Notes: generated by a model not told the origin, from the sequence alone. A stretch of DNA of 64,000 bases from Vulgatibacter sp035565615 (GCA_035565615.1 DATMSB010000071.1:3512-67511); one strand, 5' to 3'; counted from the stretch's first letter, positions 1 to 9,048 are shown. Made by a program: numbers and translations.

Positions 1-648
1 CAGCGCCGAGTTGCGGCTCGTGTCCGTGGTGACGAACCGGCGCCGCCCGAACACGTGGGAGAGGGAGTTGATGGTGAAGGTTCCGTGCCACAGGAGGACC
101 GTGGAGAGGAAGAACCCTCCGAAGAGCGCCTGCCATCCCCCGAGGAGCCACACGACGAAGCCGAGGAGCGTGGGCGGGACCAGGTGGTACCGGTTCAGCC
201 ACCGAAGCTCCGGGTACTTGGCGAAGTCCTTGATGAGGTCGAAGCGGGTCTCCTCGTACTTGGAGCAGAGGATCCATCCCACGTGGCTCCACCAGAAACC
301 CCGCTTCGGCGAGTGCACGTCGTTCGGCTGGTCCGAGTACTTGTGGTGGTGCCGGTGGTACGCCGCCCACCACAGCACGCCCTTCTGCGCGGTGGTGGTC
401 GCCGCGAAGGCCATCAGGAACTGCATCACCCGGCCCATCTTGTAGGACCGGTGTGAGAAGTACCGATGGTAGGCGGCGGTGAGGAAGAACATCCTCCCGT
501 AGTAGAGACCGACGCAGAGGGCGACGGTCTTCCAGGTCATCCCGAACCAGAAGGCCCCGAGGGCGAGGACGTGAATGGCGATGAAGGGGATCGACTTGAT
601 CCAGTCGACCCTCTCGTCTGGGGCGTTGACGTAGGCAGCCTTTGGCAC
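1..648 (-). CDS. Acyl-CoA (delta-9 type) fatty acid desaturase, 3' end outside window
   Basis: The 216 residues present are the N-terminal part of a membrane di-iron fatty acid desaturase, which puts a double bond into a fatty acyl chain. Two of the three family His boxes are visible, HRYFSH and HRHHH, set between hydrophobic segments. The third box (HNNHH-like) should lie beyond position 1. The start is GTG at 648-646 (VPKAAYVNAPDER), with a GAGGAG ribosome site about nine bases upstream. The gene is oriented leftward and stands alone here, about 150 bases from the lipoprotein gene. Family assignment is firm; the exact substrate and position of desaturation cannot be read from the sequence. 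Confidence 0.93.
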   Translation of the reverse strand, partial: MPKAAYVNAPDERVDWIKSIPFIAIHVLALGAFWFGMTWKTVALCVGLYYGRMFFLTAAYHRYFSHRSYKMGRVMQFLMAFAATTTAQKGVLWWAAYHRHHHKYSDQPNDVHSPKRGFWWSHVGWILCSKYEETRFDLIKDFAKYPELRWLNRYHLVPPTLLGFVVWLLGGWQALFGGFFLSTVLLWHGTFTINSLSHVFGRRRFVTTDTSRNSAL

Positions 649-748
649 GGTCGATTGCTCTCCTCGAGGCCCGTAGCAGGGGCGCGGGTTCGGACGAGAG
701 CATGGCAACCGTTCGTCATGCCTCTGTCATGGAGGGTGGAGAACGGAG

Positions 749-774
749 CGCCCGCGCCGAAAAGTCCGCGGGCG
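749..774 (-). terminator. Hairpin after the lipoprotein gene
   Basis: A perfect 8-bp stem (CGCCCGCG with CGCGGGCG) closes a ten-base loop. It lies just downstream of the leftward lipoprotein gene. The T-tract is poor (CTCCGTTCT), so termination is likely but not certain. Confidence 0.5.
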
Positions 775-800
775 TCCGACCCCATGACCGGCGAGGTGCG

Positions 801-1541
801 TCAACTCTCCGGCCGCACCTCCACTCCCACGAGGAGCACCTGGCCGGCGGTCTGGTCGTATACGTCGAAGTAGACGATGCCGCCCCGGTGCAGGGCCTCG
901 CGCAGCGCGTGGAAGTCCAGCTCGACGAATCCAATGGGCTCGTCGTCGCGGACGTCCTCGTCCCAGAGGTCGAAGGCGACCACCAGCCGGGTGTCGAAGC
1001 GCACGTCGCTCCACCCGGCGCTCGACCTCCAGGTGGGATCGAAGACGTCGAGGGTCTGCCGGCCCCGCTCCGCGAGGGAGATGACGTAGCGGTCGTCGTA
1101 GCGCCAGCCGTCGAAGGAGAGGAAGCCGTAGCCGTACGGATCGGGGCGCGACCAGCCGGCGCGGCGCTGGGTGTCCATGAAGGAGTAGAGGGAGTCGACG
1201 TCGCCGTGGCGGCGGGCCACCTCGAGGTCGTCCCAGACCCAGCCGGGCAGGCTGCGATCGGCGTCCCACTCCAGGCCGTCGGAGCGCCCGGGGGCGATGA
1301 GGGCGTTCACCGGGTAGATGCCGATCCGGCTGGGCTCGCAGGTCGCGTCGATGCAGGAGAGGCCGCCGCCGCATTGGGAGTCGTGGCGGCAGGACTCGCC
1401 CCAGCGGGCGATCGGTCTGCGGGAGGGGCCGGTGCCGTCGTCGTCGTCCCAGTGGTGCACGCCGACCATGCAGCCGGAGAGCGCGACCATGGAGAGGAGG
1501 GCGAGGGCGGGGACGTGGGGGATGCGTCGGTTCGTGCTCAT
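801..1541 (-). CDS. Predicted lipoprotein with Cys-rich segment and C2-like C-terminus
   Basis: A 246-residue protein with a signal peptide and lipobox LSGC (lipidated Cys24). It is probably anchored in the outer membrane or periplasm. A short segment with four cysteines (residues about 49-66, GESCRHDSQCGGG onward) resembles the small Cys modules common in myxobacterial lipoproteins. The last 90 residues, with FDLWDEDVRDDEPIG, resemble a C2-type beta-sandwich with acidic calcium-binding loops, but this is a pattern match only. No enzymatic motif is visible. The ATG start at 1541 precedes a standard n-region (MSTNRRIPHV). It sits downstream of, and is separated by a strong terminator from, the cupredoxin gene. 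Confidence 0.72.
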   Translation of the reverse strand: MSTNRRIPHVPALALLSMVALSGCMVGVHHWDDDDGTGPSRRPIARWGESCRHDSQCGGGLSCIDATCEPSRIGIYPVNALIAPGRSDGLEWDADRSLPGWVWDDLEVARRHGDVDSLYSFMDTQRRAGWSRPDPYGYGFLSFDGWRYDDRYVISLAERGRQTLDVFDPTWRSSAGWSDVRFDTRLVVAFDLWDEDVRDDEPIGFVELDFHALREALHRGGIVYFDVYDQTAGQVLLVGVEVRPES

Positions 1542-1586
1542 GCCCCAGGGACGAGCGAGCAGCCGATTTCTTCAATCGCGAACGAA

Positions 1587-1615
1587 GAAGGCCCCGCCGG
1601 GAGGGCGGGGCCTTC
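1587..1615 (-). terminator. Intrinsic terminator of the cupredoxin lipoprotein gene
   Basis: A perfect 12-bp stem (GAAGGCCCCGCC with GGCGGGGCCTTC, five-base loop) lies 18 bases past the stop of the leftward cupredoxin gene. It is followed on the minus strand by TTCGTT. This separates the gene from the downstream lipoprotein gene. Confidence 0.8.
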
Positions 1616-1632
1616 GTCCCGGGGGCGGCGAC

Positions 1633-2034
1633 TCAGGCCTTCGGCAGGCCGATGACGGCGCTCTTGCCCATCCCCATCGGGCACTGGAAGGTGATCGGCC
1701 CATCGGCCTTGGGCTCGATCTCGATGGCGACCTCCTCGTTGAGGGGGAGGTCCTTCTCGATCCCCAGCTCCGGGAAGATCACCGAGGTCATGCAGCTCTT
1801 CTCGGCCACGCGGACGAAGACGAGGGTGAGGGGCTTGCCGGCTTCCGCCTCGATGCGGGACGGGGTGAAGCCGTCCGCGGTGGCCTGGACGACCACCTTG
1901 CCGTCCACGGGCCGCGCGGCGGCGGGCTTCTGGGCGGCGGGGGCGGGCTTGGCGGCGGGCGCCGGCGCCTTGTTCGAGGAGCAGCCGGCGGCGAGGCCGG
2001 CAGCGAGGACGAGGGCTGGGATGCGAAGGTTCAC
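1633..2034 (-). CDS. Cupredoxin-domain lipoprotein, likely copper binding
   Basis: A 133-residue lipoprotein. The signal peptide ends in LAAGC (lipidated Cys18), followed by an Ala/Pro/Lys linker to about residue 43 and a cupredoxin-like beta-sandwich. Conserved features are Cys81 (EKSCMTSV), FPELGI and FQCPMGM, giving Cys118, Met120 and Met122 as candidate copper ligands. Such domains bind or shuttle copper in the periplasm. The GTG start at 2034 is chosen because AGGAG lies nine bases upstream and the lipoprotein signal begins there; a longer reading frame extends upstream but is unlikely. It is divergent from the Cys-rich/cus genes, which supports a copper role. Confidence 0.85.
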   Translation of the reverse strand: MNLRIPALVLAAGLAAGCSSNKAPAPAAKPAPAAQKPAAARPVDGKVVVQATADGFTPSRIEAEAGKPLTLVFVRVAEKSCMTSVIFPELGIEKDLPLNEEVAIEIEPKADGPITFQCPMGMGKSAVIGLPKA

Positions 2035-2062
2035 GGTTGGGGCTCCTGGTTGTCCGAGCGTC

Positions 2063-2091
2063 CAAATAGCGGGCGCGGCGGCCGCGATCAA
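2063..2091 (-). promoter_or_regulatory. Sigma-70-type promoter of the cupredoxin gene
   Basis: On the minus strand, TTGATC and TATTTG are separated by 17 bases. The predicted start near 2056 gives a leader of about 22 bases that contains the AGGAG site. Confidence 0.6.
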
Positions 2092-2217
2092 GCCGACCGG
2101 AACCCGGCGGGAGGGGTGGCGCACGCACCCTCGCCGAGGGAGGGATCGTCCTCGCCTGCCGCTCCCCCGGGGAATGCTTCCGCGCGCGAGTCCTCACGCG
2201 CTGCGTATGAGCCCGGT

Positions 2218-2246
2218 TTGACAGCGTAAGGCTGCCGTCCTACAAC
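2218..2246 (+). promoter_or_regulatory. Sigma-70-type promoter of the Cys-rich gene
   Basis: TTGACA (perfect -35) and TACAAC (-10) are separated by exactly 17 bases. The -10 ends ten bases before the ATG at 2257, so the transcript would begin only about three or four bases before the start codon. No Shine-Dalgarno sequence is present. I see no MerR-type dyad in the spacer, so copper control is not evident from this element. Confidence 0.7.
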
Positions 2247-2256
2247 TTCGGCCAGC

Positions 2257-2625
2257 ATGCGTAGCCGCGTCCCCCTCCTCGCCGTGATCGCCGCCTTCGG
2301 GGTGCTCCTCCACGCGGGCACCGCCGCGGCGTCGATCTGGTGCGCGATGACGGGGCTCGGCGTCTCCTGCTGCTGCCCCCGGGGCGAGGCCCCCGAGCAC
2401 GACTCGATCGCCGGGGTCTCCGACCCCTGCTGCCGCGAAGCCCTCGAGGCGCCGGTGGTGGACGGCGCCGGCCACGCGCCCGCGGCCGCGCCCCTGCCGG
2501 CCCTCGCCCCCTGGGACGAGCCGTTCCAGCCGCCGCGACCCGGCGCCTGCGAAGGCCGGGACGCACCCGCCCGGCCACCCTCCGCTCCGCTGGCGGCGCT
2601 CGCGACGATCGTCATCGTCCGTTGA
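2257..2625 (+). CDS. Small exported Cys-rich protein upstream of cusC
   Basis: A 122-residue protein with an N-terminal signal-like helix (residues 4-25). It has seven cysteines: Cys29, the triplet Cys38-40, the pair Cys58-59, and Cys98, followed by a Pro/Ala-rich tail. I do not recognise a family. The thiol clusters, probable export and position directly upstream of the Cus genes suggest periplasmic metal capture. A good promoter lies immediately upstream, which supports it being a real gene; there is no ribosome site, so it may be translated from a leaderless mRNA. A 158-base gap separates it from cusC, so co-transcription is likely but unproven. Confidence 0.62.
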   Translation: MRSRVPLLAVIAAFGVLLHAGTAAASIWCAMTGLGVSCCCPRGEAPEHDSIAGVSDPCCREALEAPVVDGAGHAPAAAPLPALAPWDEPFQPPRPGACEGRDAPARPPSAPLAALATIVIVR

Positions 2626-2783
2626 GATCCGGCGTCCCGCCCCTCGTGTGTCTTCGAGCCTTCGCGCTCGTGACGCCGAGGAGGGGTGCGTCCGGGCTCT
2701 GAACGCATCGCGCGCCCGCCTCGGCTTACGCGTGAAGACTCCCTGAAAAAAACGCCCTCCCCCTCGGGATAGCGGAGTCGAAA

Positions 2784-4049
2784 TTGCGCGTCCGTATGCA
2801 ACTGGTGGTGTCACCGCTGCTCCTGTTGCCGGCCCTCGCCGGCGCCCAGGAGCAGACGATCCTCCTCGAACCCCTGATCGGCGAGATCCTGCGGGACAAC
2901 CGCAACCTCGCCGCCTACGAGTCCGATGCCAAGGCCGCCGGCGAGCGATCGGTGGCGGCCGGCGCGTTCCCCGCGCCGCACCTGGGCTTCGCCTTCCGCA
3001 GCGTCCCCGTCCCGTCCTTCTCCTTCACCGAGGACGAGATGACGATGAAGGAGGTGATGCTCGGCCAGCGCATCCCCTGGTTCGGCAAGCGCGAGCTGCG
3101 CCGCGAGGCGGAGGGGAAGGTGGCCGACGTCACCGCCCGCACCGCCGACGCCGCGAAGCTCGACCTGGCCGTGGCCGCCGTGGACGCCTACGCGGGGCTG
3201 TGGCAGAGCATCGCCTCGCGCGAGGTCATCGAGCGGCAGGCGGCCGATCTGGAGCGGCTGGCGGGCCTCGCCAGGGCGCGGCTCGCGTCCGGCGGCGCCC
3301 GGCAGGCCGACGTGCTCCGGGCGCAGATGGAGGTGGCGCGGATCCGCGTGCCGCTCCTGGAGCTCCGCCAGGAGGAGGCGACGCGGCGCGCGACCCTGGG
3401 CGCGCTGCTCTCCCGCGGCGAGCCGCTGGGCGGCACCCCCGAGCTCCCCGTCTCCGGCCCGCTCCCCGCCCAGGCCGCGCTCGTCGCTTCGATCGACGCG
3501 CATCCCGAGCTGGTCGCGCTCTCGGCGGAGGAGGAGCGGGCGAAGCTCGACGCCCGCCTCGCGTCGAAGGAGAAGTGGCCGGATCCCGAAGTGGGGATCG
3601 CGTACGGCTTCCGCGCCGGCATGCCCGACATGGTCAGCGCGGAGGTCTCCATCCCCCTGCCGATCTTCGCCGGCTCCGATCAGGATCGCCGCGCCGCCGC
3701 CTCCCGCGCCGACGCGAGGGCGGCCGCGAGCAGGCGGGAGGCGCGCAAGGCCACGCTCCTCGGCGACGCCCGCTCGGCGTGGGCCGCGGCGGAGGCGCTC
3801 GCGGAGCGGCTCGACGTCTACGAGGACGAGATCCTCCCCCGGGCCCGGCTCACGGTGCAGTCGGCCACCGGCGCCTTCCAGTCGGGCGGCGTGGACTTCC
3901 TCACGGTCCTGGAGGCCCAGGTGCGACGGAATGGCGAGGAGCTCGACGCCATCCGCACCAGGGCCGAACTCCTCCGCGCCCGGGCCCGGCTGGCCCGCGC
4001 CGCGGGATCCCTCTCCTTCCTCTTCGCTTCGGACGATCGCCATGAGTGA
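2784..4049 (+). CDS. cusC: Outer-membrane efflux channel (TolC/CusC family)
   Basis: A 421-residue outer-membrane factor of the RND efflux family. It forms the outer channel for CusA-CusB. It has a signal peptide (to about residue 21), two repeats of long amphipathic helices and the motif SIPLPIFAGSDQ typical of this family. There is no lipobox, unlike E. coli CusC. The TTG at 2784 is favoured because GGAG lies six bases upstream; the in-frame ATG at 2796 is the alternative and would leave the signal peptide intact. The stop overlaps the ATG of cusB (ATGAGTGA), so translation is coupled. It is the first gene of the cusCBA operon. Confidence 0.88.
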   Translation: MRVRMQLVVSPLLLLPALAGAQEQTILLEPLIGEILRDNRNLAAYESDAKAAGERSVAAGAFPAPHLGFAFRSVPVPSFSFTEDEMTMKEVMLGQRIPWFGKRELRREAEGKVADVTARTADAAKLDLAVAAVDAYAGLWQSIASREVIERQAADLERLAGLARARLASGGARQADVLRAQMEVARIRVPLLELRQEEATRRATLGALLSRGEPLGGTPELPVSGPLPAQAALVASIDAHPELVALSAEEERAKLDARLASKEKWPDPEVGIAYGFRAGMPDMVSAEVSIPLPIFAGSDQDRRAAASRADARAAASRREARKATLLGDARSAWAAAEALAERLDVYEDEILPRARLTVQSATGAFQSGGVDFLTVLEAQVRRNGEELDAIRTRAELLRARARLARAAGSLSFLFASDDRHE

Positions 4050-5676
4050 GAACATCGAGAACGAGACCGGTGAGCGCGCGCCGCCGGGCACGCGGATCGC
4101 GTCGATGGTGCGGTGGGGCATGCTCGCCGCGGCCCTCCTGGGCGCCGGTTGGGCCGTCGCCACCTTCGTCGCCGACTCGGGCGGCCACGCCCACGCCGAG
4201 GGCCGCTACCACTGCCCGATGCACCCGACCGTGGTGTCGGATCGGCCGGGCTCCTGCCCGATCTGCGGCATGGACCTCGTGCCGATCGAGGAGGGCGCGG
4301 ACCACGCCCACGTCGAGGTGGCGGAGGACGACGCGTCGATCCGCGCCGCCGCTGAGAAGCTCGGCGCGGCGCCAGGGCAGTGGATATGCCCCATGCCCGA
4401 GGACGGCGTCGTGCGCGACGAGCCGGGGCGCTGCGAGACCTGCGGCATGTCCCTGGTCCAGGTGCCCGGCAAGAGGCACCAGGCCGAGGGGCCGGCGCTG
4501 TACGAGTGCCCGATGCACCCGGAGGTCGTGCACGAGGGGCCGGGCAAGTGCCCGAAGTGCGGCATGTACCTGGTGCGCAAGGAGAACCCGGCGGGCGACT
4601 CGCACGCGCACCACCACCCGCCCGCCGAGGGCGAGCCGGCGGCGCCCGTCGAGAAGCGGGGCGTCCCGGGGCTCGGCCCGGTGACGATCCACGCCGACAG
4701 GCTTGCCCGCATCGGGGTGCGCACCGCGGTCGCGGAGCGCGGCCGGCTCGAGAGCCAGGTGCGCACGGTGGGCGTGGTGACGCCCGACGAGCGCAAGCGC
4801 TACGTGGTGCAGGCGCGCTTCTCCGGATGGATCGAGGAGCTGCTCGTGGACGAGACCGGCGCCCGGGTGAAGGCGGGACAGCCCCTCGCCCGGATCTACA
4901 GCCCGGAGCTCCACCAGGCGCAGGTGGACTACCTCCAGTCCCGCGGCGTCGGCCCCGAGATGCGCCAGGCCGCCGAGCAGCGCCTGCGCCTCCTCGGCAT
5001 CGCCCAGAGCGACATCGACGCCTTGCGGAAGGCGGGCAGGGCCCAGCGGACGATGGTCCTGCGGGCGCCGGGCGCGGGCCATGTGCTCCGCAAGGACGCG
5101 GTGGCGGGCTCGTACGTGTCGCCCGGCGCCGCGCTCTTCGAGGTGGCGGATCTGTCGAACGTCTGGGTGGTCGCCGACGTCTTCGAGCAGGAGATCGCGC
5201 GGGTACGGGTGGGGGCGAACGCGACCTTCGGCGCGCCCTCGTTGCCGGGCGATCGCTTCGTCGGCAAGGTCAGCTTCGTCTACCCGACCGTGGAGCCCTC
5301 CACCCGGACCATGAAGGTCCGCCTCGAGATCGACAACCCCGAGATCGCCCTGCGCCCCGGCATGTTCGGCGACGTGCGCCTCGACGTCGACGCGCCCCCC
5401 GGGATCATCGTCCCGAGGGACGCGGTGATCGACGGCGGCGAGCACGTCTACGCCCTGGTGTCGGAGGGGGGCGGGAGGTTCTCGCCGCGGGAGGTGCACG
5501 TCACCGGCCGCGCCGGCGACCACGTGATGGTGGTCGGTCTCGACGAGGGTGAGGAGGTGGTGGTCTCCGCCGGCTTCTTCATCGACTCCGAGAGCCGGCT
5601 CCGCGCCGCCCTCGGGGGCTTGGGCGACGGGCAGAGCGCCGCCGCCCACGCCCACGACCACGGAGGGGCGCCGTGA
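4042..5676 (+). CDS. cusB: Periplasmic adaptor of Cu/Ag RND pump with three heavy-metal-binding modules (CusB)
   Basis: A 544-residue membrane-fusion protein linking CusA to the outer channel. After an N-terminal membrane helix (about 24-44) come three tandem metal-binding modules: YHCPMHP...CPICGMDLV, then ICPMPEDG...CETCGMSLV, then YECPMHP...CPKCGMYLV. The middle copy lacks the usual His-Pro. A His-rich linker (HAHHHPP) leads to the adaptor core: beta-barrel, lipoyl/hairpin region and membrane-proximal domain. Well-studied CusB proteins deliver Cu(I) through N-terminal Met residues; here the modules presumably do this. The ATG at 4042 overlaps the cusC stop, and the stop overlaps the cusA GTG. 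Confidence 0.92.
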   Translation: MSENIENETGERAPPGTRIASMVRWGMLAAALLGAGWAVATFVADSGGHAHAEGRYHCPMHPTVVSDRPGSCPICGMDLVPIEEGADHAHVEVAEDDASIRAAAEKLGAAPGQWICPMPEDGVVRDEPGRCETCGMSLVQVPGKRHQAEGPALYECPMHPEVVHEGPGKCPKCGMYLVRKENPAGDSHAHHHPPAEGEPAAPVEKRGVPGLGPVTIHADRLARIGVRTAVAERGRLESQVRTVGVVTPDERKRYVVQARFSGWIEELLVDETGARVKAGQPLARIYSPELHQAQVDYLQSRGVGPEMRQAAEQRLRLLGIAQSDIDALRKAGRAQRTMVLRAPGAGHVLRKDAVAGSYVSPGAALFEVADLSNVWVVADVFEQEIARVRVGANATFGAPSLPGDRFVGKVSFVYPTVEPSTRTMKVRLEIDNPEIALRPGMFGDVRLDVDAPPGIIVPRDAVIDGGEHVYALVSEGGGRFSPREVHVTGRAGDHVMVVGLDEGEEVVVSAGFFIDSESRLRAALGGLGDGQSAAAHAHDHGGAP

Positions 5677-8600
5677 TCGAGCGGCTGATCGATCTGTGCG
5701 CGCGGCACAAGGCGTTCGTGATCGCGCTGGCCGCGTTCGGGACCGTGATCGCGTGGGACTCGATACGCAAGGCTCCCCTCGACGCCATCCCGGACCTCTC
5801 CGATCCCCAGGTGATCGTCTACACGGATTGGATGGGGCGGAGCCCCGGCCTCGTGGAGGATCAGGTCACCTACCCGATCACCACGGCCTTGCTCTCCGCG
5901 CCTCACGTCACCGACGTGCGCGGCTACTCCATGTTCGGGATGAGCTTCGTCCACGTGCTCTTCGACGAGGGCACCGACCCGTACTGGGCCCGCAGCCGCG
6001 TGCTCGAGTACCTCTCCTCCCTGCGCGGCTCGCTGCCGGACGGCGTGGAGCCGCGCCTGGGTCCCGACGCCACCGGCGTGGGCTGGGTCTTCCAGTACGC
6101 CCTGGTGGATCGCAGCGGCAGGCACGACCTCGCCGACCTGCGCACCTACCAGGACTTCACCCTGCGCTACGCCCTCGGCTCGGTGCCGGGCGTCGCCGAG
6201 GTGGCGAGCGTCGGCGGCTACCAGAAGCAGTACCAGGTCACGGTGGACCCCAACCGGCTGCGGGCCTACGGGATCACCCTCGCCGAGGTGGGCGACGCCA
6301 TCCGCCGGTCGAACGGCGACGTGGGCGGCCGCATCCTGGAGATGAGCGGCAGGGAGTACTTCGTCCGGGGCCGAGGCTACGCCGGGAGCCTGCGCGACAT
6401 CGAGACGGTGGCGGTGCGGGCCTCGGCCGGGGGCACGCCGATCCTGGTGCGAGATCTGGGTACGGTCGCCTACGGCGGCGACATCCGCCGGGGCGTGGCC
6501 GAGCTGGACGGGGAGGGCGAGGCCGTGGGGGCCATCGTGGTGATGCGCCACGGCGAGAACGCCCTGAACGTGATCGAGCGGGTGAAGGAGAAGATCGAGG
6601 AGCTGCGGCCGTCGCTCCCCGAGGGGATGGAGATCGTCCCGATCTACGACCGATCGCAGCTCATCGGCGAGGCCGTCGAGACGCTGACGCACACGCTGCT
6701 CGAGGAGGGGATCGTCGTCGGCCTGGTGATCTTCCTCTTCCTGCTCCACTTCCGCAGCGCGCTGGTGCCGATCCTCGTCCTGCCCATCTCCGTGGCGTTC
6801 GCCTTCATCCCCATGCGGCTGATGGGGATCACGTCGAACATCATGAGCCTCGGCGGGATCGCGATCGCCATCGGGGCCATGGTGGACGCCTCCATCGTGC
6901 TGGTGGAGAACGCCCACAAGCGCCTGGAGCGGGCGGGGCCCGTCCGTGGCGCCGCGCGGGCGCGGATCATCGTCGAGGCGGCCAAGGAGGTCGGCCCGGC
7001 GATCTTCTTTTCGCTGTTGGTGGTGACGGTCTCCTTCCTGCCGGTCTTCGCCCTCGAGGGACAGCCGGGCCGCCTCTTCAAGCCGCTGGCCTACACCAAG
7101 ACCTTCGCCATGTTCTTCTCGGCGGTGCTTGCGGTGACCCTGGCGCCGGCGCTGATGGTCCTGCTCATCCACGGCCGGATCCACTCCGAGGAGAAGCACC
7201 CCGTCTCGCGCTTCCTCATCCGGTTCTACGAGCCCTTCGTCTTCGTGGCGCTGCGCAACCCCAAGACCACCATCGCCATCGGCGCGGCGGCGGTGCTCTC
7301 GGCGGTGCCGCTCGTCCCGCGGCTGGGCTCGGAGTTCATGCCGACCATGGACGAGGGGGATCTGCTGTTCATGCCCACGACCTTCCCCAACGTGTCGATC
7401 GAGGAGGTGAAGGGGGCGCTGCAGCGGCAGGACCGGATCCTTCGATCGTTCCCCGAGGTGATCTCCGTGTTCGGCAAGGCGGGGCGGGCGGAGACCGCCA
7501 CCGATCCGGCGCCGCTGTCGATGGTGGAGACGGTGGTGCGCCTGCGCGACCGGAGCGAGTGGCGGATGGTCCCGCAGGAGCGCTGGTGGAGCTCGTGGGC
7601 GCCGGACTTCCTGGCGCCCGTCCTCCGCCTCGCGTGGCCGGACGAGCGGCGGATCACCACGGACGAGCTCTTCGCCCTGATGAACGGCGCGGTGGCGATG
7701 CCCGGGTGGACCAACGCCCTCACCATGCCGATCAAGACGCGGATCGACATGCTCACCACCGGCGTCCGCACGCCGGTGGGCATCAAGATCTTCGGCGACG
7801 ACCTCGACGAGATCGAGGCGGCGGGAATCGAGCTGGAGTCCCTCCTCGCCTCCGTCCCCGGGACGAGGAGCGCCTTCTTCGAGCGGAGCCTCGGTGGCCT
7901 CTACGTCGACGTGATCCCCGATCGCGACGCCCTCGCCCGCTACGGCCTCACCATCGCCGACGTCAACGACGTGATCGAGCTGGCGATCGGCGGCGATCCG
8001 ATCACCACCACGGTCGAGGGGCGCGGGCGCTTCACCATCAACGTCCGCTACCCGCGGGACCTGCGCGACGATCCGGAGCGGCTGCGCGAGGTGCTCGTGC
8101 CCGTGACCCGGGCGGGCCTGGACGCTTCGCTCCTCCCCCCCGAGCTCCACATCGACGGGCTGGGCGGGCCGGGCCTCGTCCACGTCCCGCTCGGACAGCT
8201 CGCCGAGGTGAAGGTGGTCACGGGGCCGCCGATGATCCGCAACGAGAACGGCATGCTGGCCGGCTACCTCTTCCTCGACGTCGATCAGGCGCGGACCGAC
8301 GTTGGCGGCTTCGTGAACGCGGCGAAGCAGAAGGTGGAGCAGGCCCGCGCCGACGGCAGCCTACAGCTCCCGCCCGGGACGATCCTCAAGTGGACCGGGG
8401 AGTACGAGCTGATGGAGCGGATGGCCGCGAGGATGCGGGTGGTGATCCCGTTCACCCTCGGCCTCATCGTCCTCCTGCTCTTCCTCCACTTCCGCAACCT
8501 GGTGGAGACGCTGATCGTGCTCCTCTCGGTGCCGTTCGCGATGGTGGGGAGCATCTGGCTGCTCTGGCTGCTGGACTACCGCCTGTCGACGGCGGTCTAC

Positions 8601-9005
8601 ATCGGGATGATCGCGCTGGTGGGCCTGGCCGCCGAGACGGGGATCGTGATGATCACCTACCTCGACCGCGCCTACCTGCAGCGCAAGGCCGAGGGCCGGA
8701 TCCGCAGCCTGGAGGACATCGCCGAGGCCCACCTGGAGGGGACGGTGCAGCGGGTGCGGCCCAAGCTGATGACGGTGGCGACCACCGCCGTGGGGCTGGT
8801 GCCGATCCTGTGGTCCACCGGCGCGGGCGCGGACGTGATGAAGCGGATCGCGGCGCCGATGGTGGGAGGCCTCGTCACCTCGGTGTTCCTCACCCTGGAG
8901 ATCATCCCGGTGGTCTACACCTACTGGCGCCACGCGCAGCTCGAGGCGGAGCAGCGCCGCGGCGGAGCGAGCCCCGAGCTCCCGCAGGCCGAGGGCGCCG
9001 CGTAG
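5673..9005 (+). CDS. cusA: Cu(I)/Ag(I) efflux RND transporter, inner-membrane pump (CusA)
   Basis: A 1110-residue proton-driven RND pump of the heavy-metal type. The N-terminus (KAPLDAIPDLSDPQV) and YTDWMGRSPGLVEDQ are diagnostic of this subfamily. Three Met residues that bind Cu(I)/Ag(I) in E. coli CusA have counterparts here: Met567 (LLFMPTT), Met617 (PLSMVET) and Met693 (RIDMLTTG). This supports monovalent copper/silver rather than zinc or cobalt. Twelve membrane helices are expected. The protein is about 60 residues longer than E. coli CusA, partly from an insertion between Met617 and Met693. The GTG start overlaps the cusB stop (GTGA), so the pump is translationally coupled to its adaptor. 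Confidence 0.95.
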   Translation: MIERLIDLCARHKAFVIALAAFGTVIAWDSIRKAPLDAIPDLSDPQVIVYTDWMGRSPGLVEDQVTYPITTALLSAPHVTDVRGYSMFGMSFVHVLFDEGTDPYWARSRVLEYLSSLRGSLPDGVEPRLGPDATGVGWVFQYALVDRSGRHDLADLRTYQDFTLRYALGSVPGVAEVASVGGYQKQYQVTVDPNRLRAYGITLAEVGDAIRRSNGDVGGRILEMSGREYFVRGRGYAGSLRDIETVAVRASAGGTPILVRDLGTVAYGGDIRRGVAELDGEGEAVGAIVVMRHGENALNVIERVKEKIEELRPSLPEGMEIVPIYDRSQLIGEAVETLTHTLLEEGIVVGLVIFLFLLHFRSALVPILVLPISVAFAFIPMRLMGITSNIMSLGGIAIAIGAMVDASIVLVENAHKRLERAGPVRGAARARIIVEAAKEVGPAIFFSLLVVTVSFLPVFALEGQPGRLFKPLAYTKTFAMFFSAVLAVTLAPALMVLLIHGRIHSEEKHPVSRFLIRFYEPFVFVALRNPKTTIAIGAAAVLSAVPLVPRLGSEFMPTMDEGDLLFMPTTFPNVSIEEVKGALQRQDRILRSFPEVISVFGKAGRAETATDPAPLSMVETVVRLRDRSEWRMVPQERWWSSWAPDFLAPVLRLAWPDERRITTDELFALMNGAVAMPGWTNALTMPIKTRIDMLTTGVRTPVGIKIFGDDLDEIEAAGIELESLLASVPGTRSAFFERSLGGLYVDVIPDRDALARYGLTIADVNDVIELAIGGDPITTTVEGRGRFTINVRYPRDLRDDPERLREVLVPVTRAGLDASLLPPELHIDGLGGPGLVHVPLGQLAEVKVVTGPPMIRNENGMLAGYLFLDVDQARTDVGGFVNAAKQKVEQARADGSLQLPPGTILKWTGEYELMERMAARMRVVIPFTLGLIVLLLFLHFRNLVETLIVLLSVPFAMVGSIWLLWLLDYRLSTAVYIGMIALVGLAAETGIVMITYLDRAYLQRKAEGRIRSLEDIAEAHLEGTVQRVRPKLMTVATTAVGLVPILWSTGAGADVMKRIAAPMVGGLVTSVFLTLEIIPVVYTYWRHAQLEAEQRRGGASPELPQAEGAA

Positions 9006-9021
9006 CCGGGATCCGTCCCGG

Positions 9022-9048
9022 GATCCCCCGGCCCGCCGCCGGGGGATC
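9022..9048 (+). terminator. Hairpin after cusA
   Basis: A perfect 11-bp stem (GATCCCCCGGC with GCCGGGGGATC, five-base loop) starts 17 bases past the cusA stop. There is no T-tract, so it may be a weak terminator or an mRNA-stabilising structure. Confidence 0.5.

Noticed and set aside
2733..2779. GACTCC/GGAGTC pairing that would hide the cusC ribosome site
   Set aside because: The stem has only six pairs with a loop of over 30 bases, so it is too weak to claim a switch.
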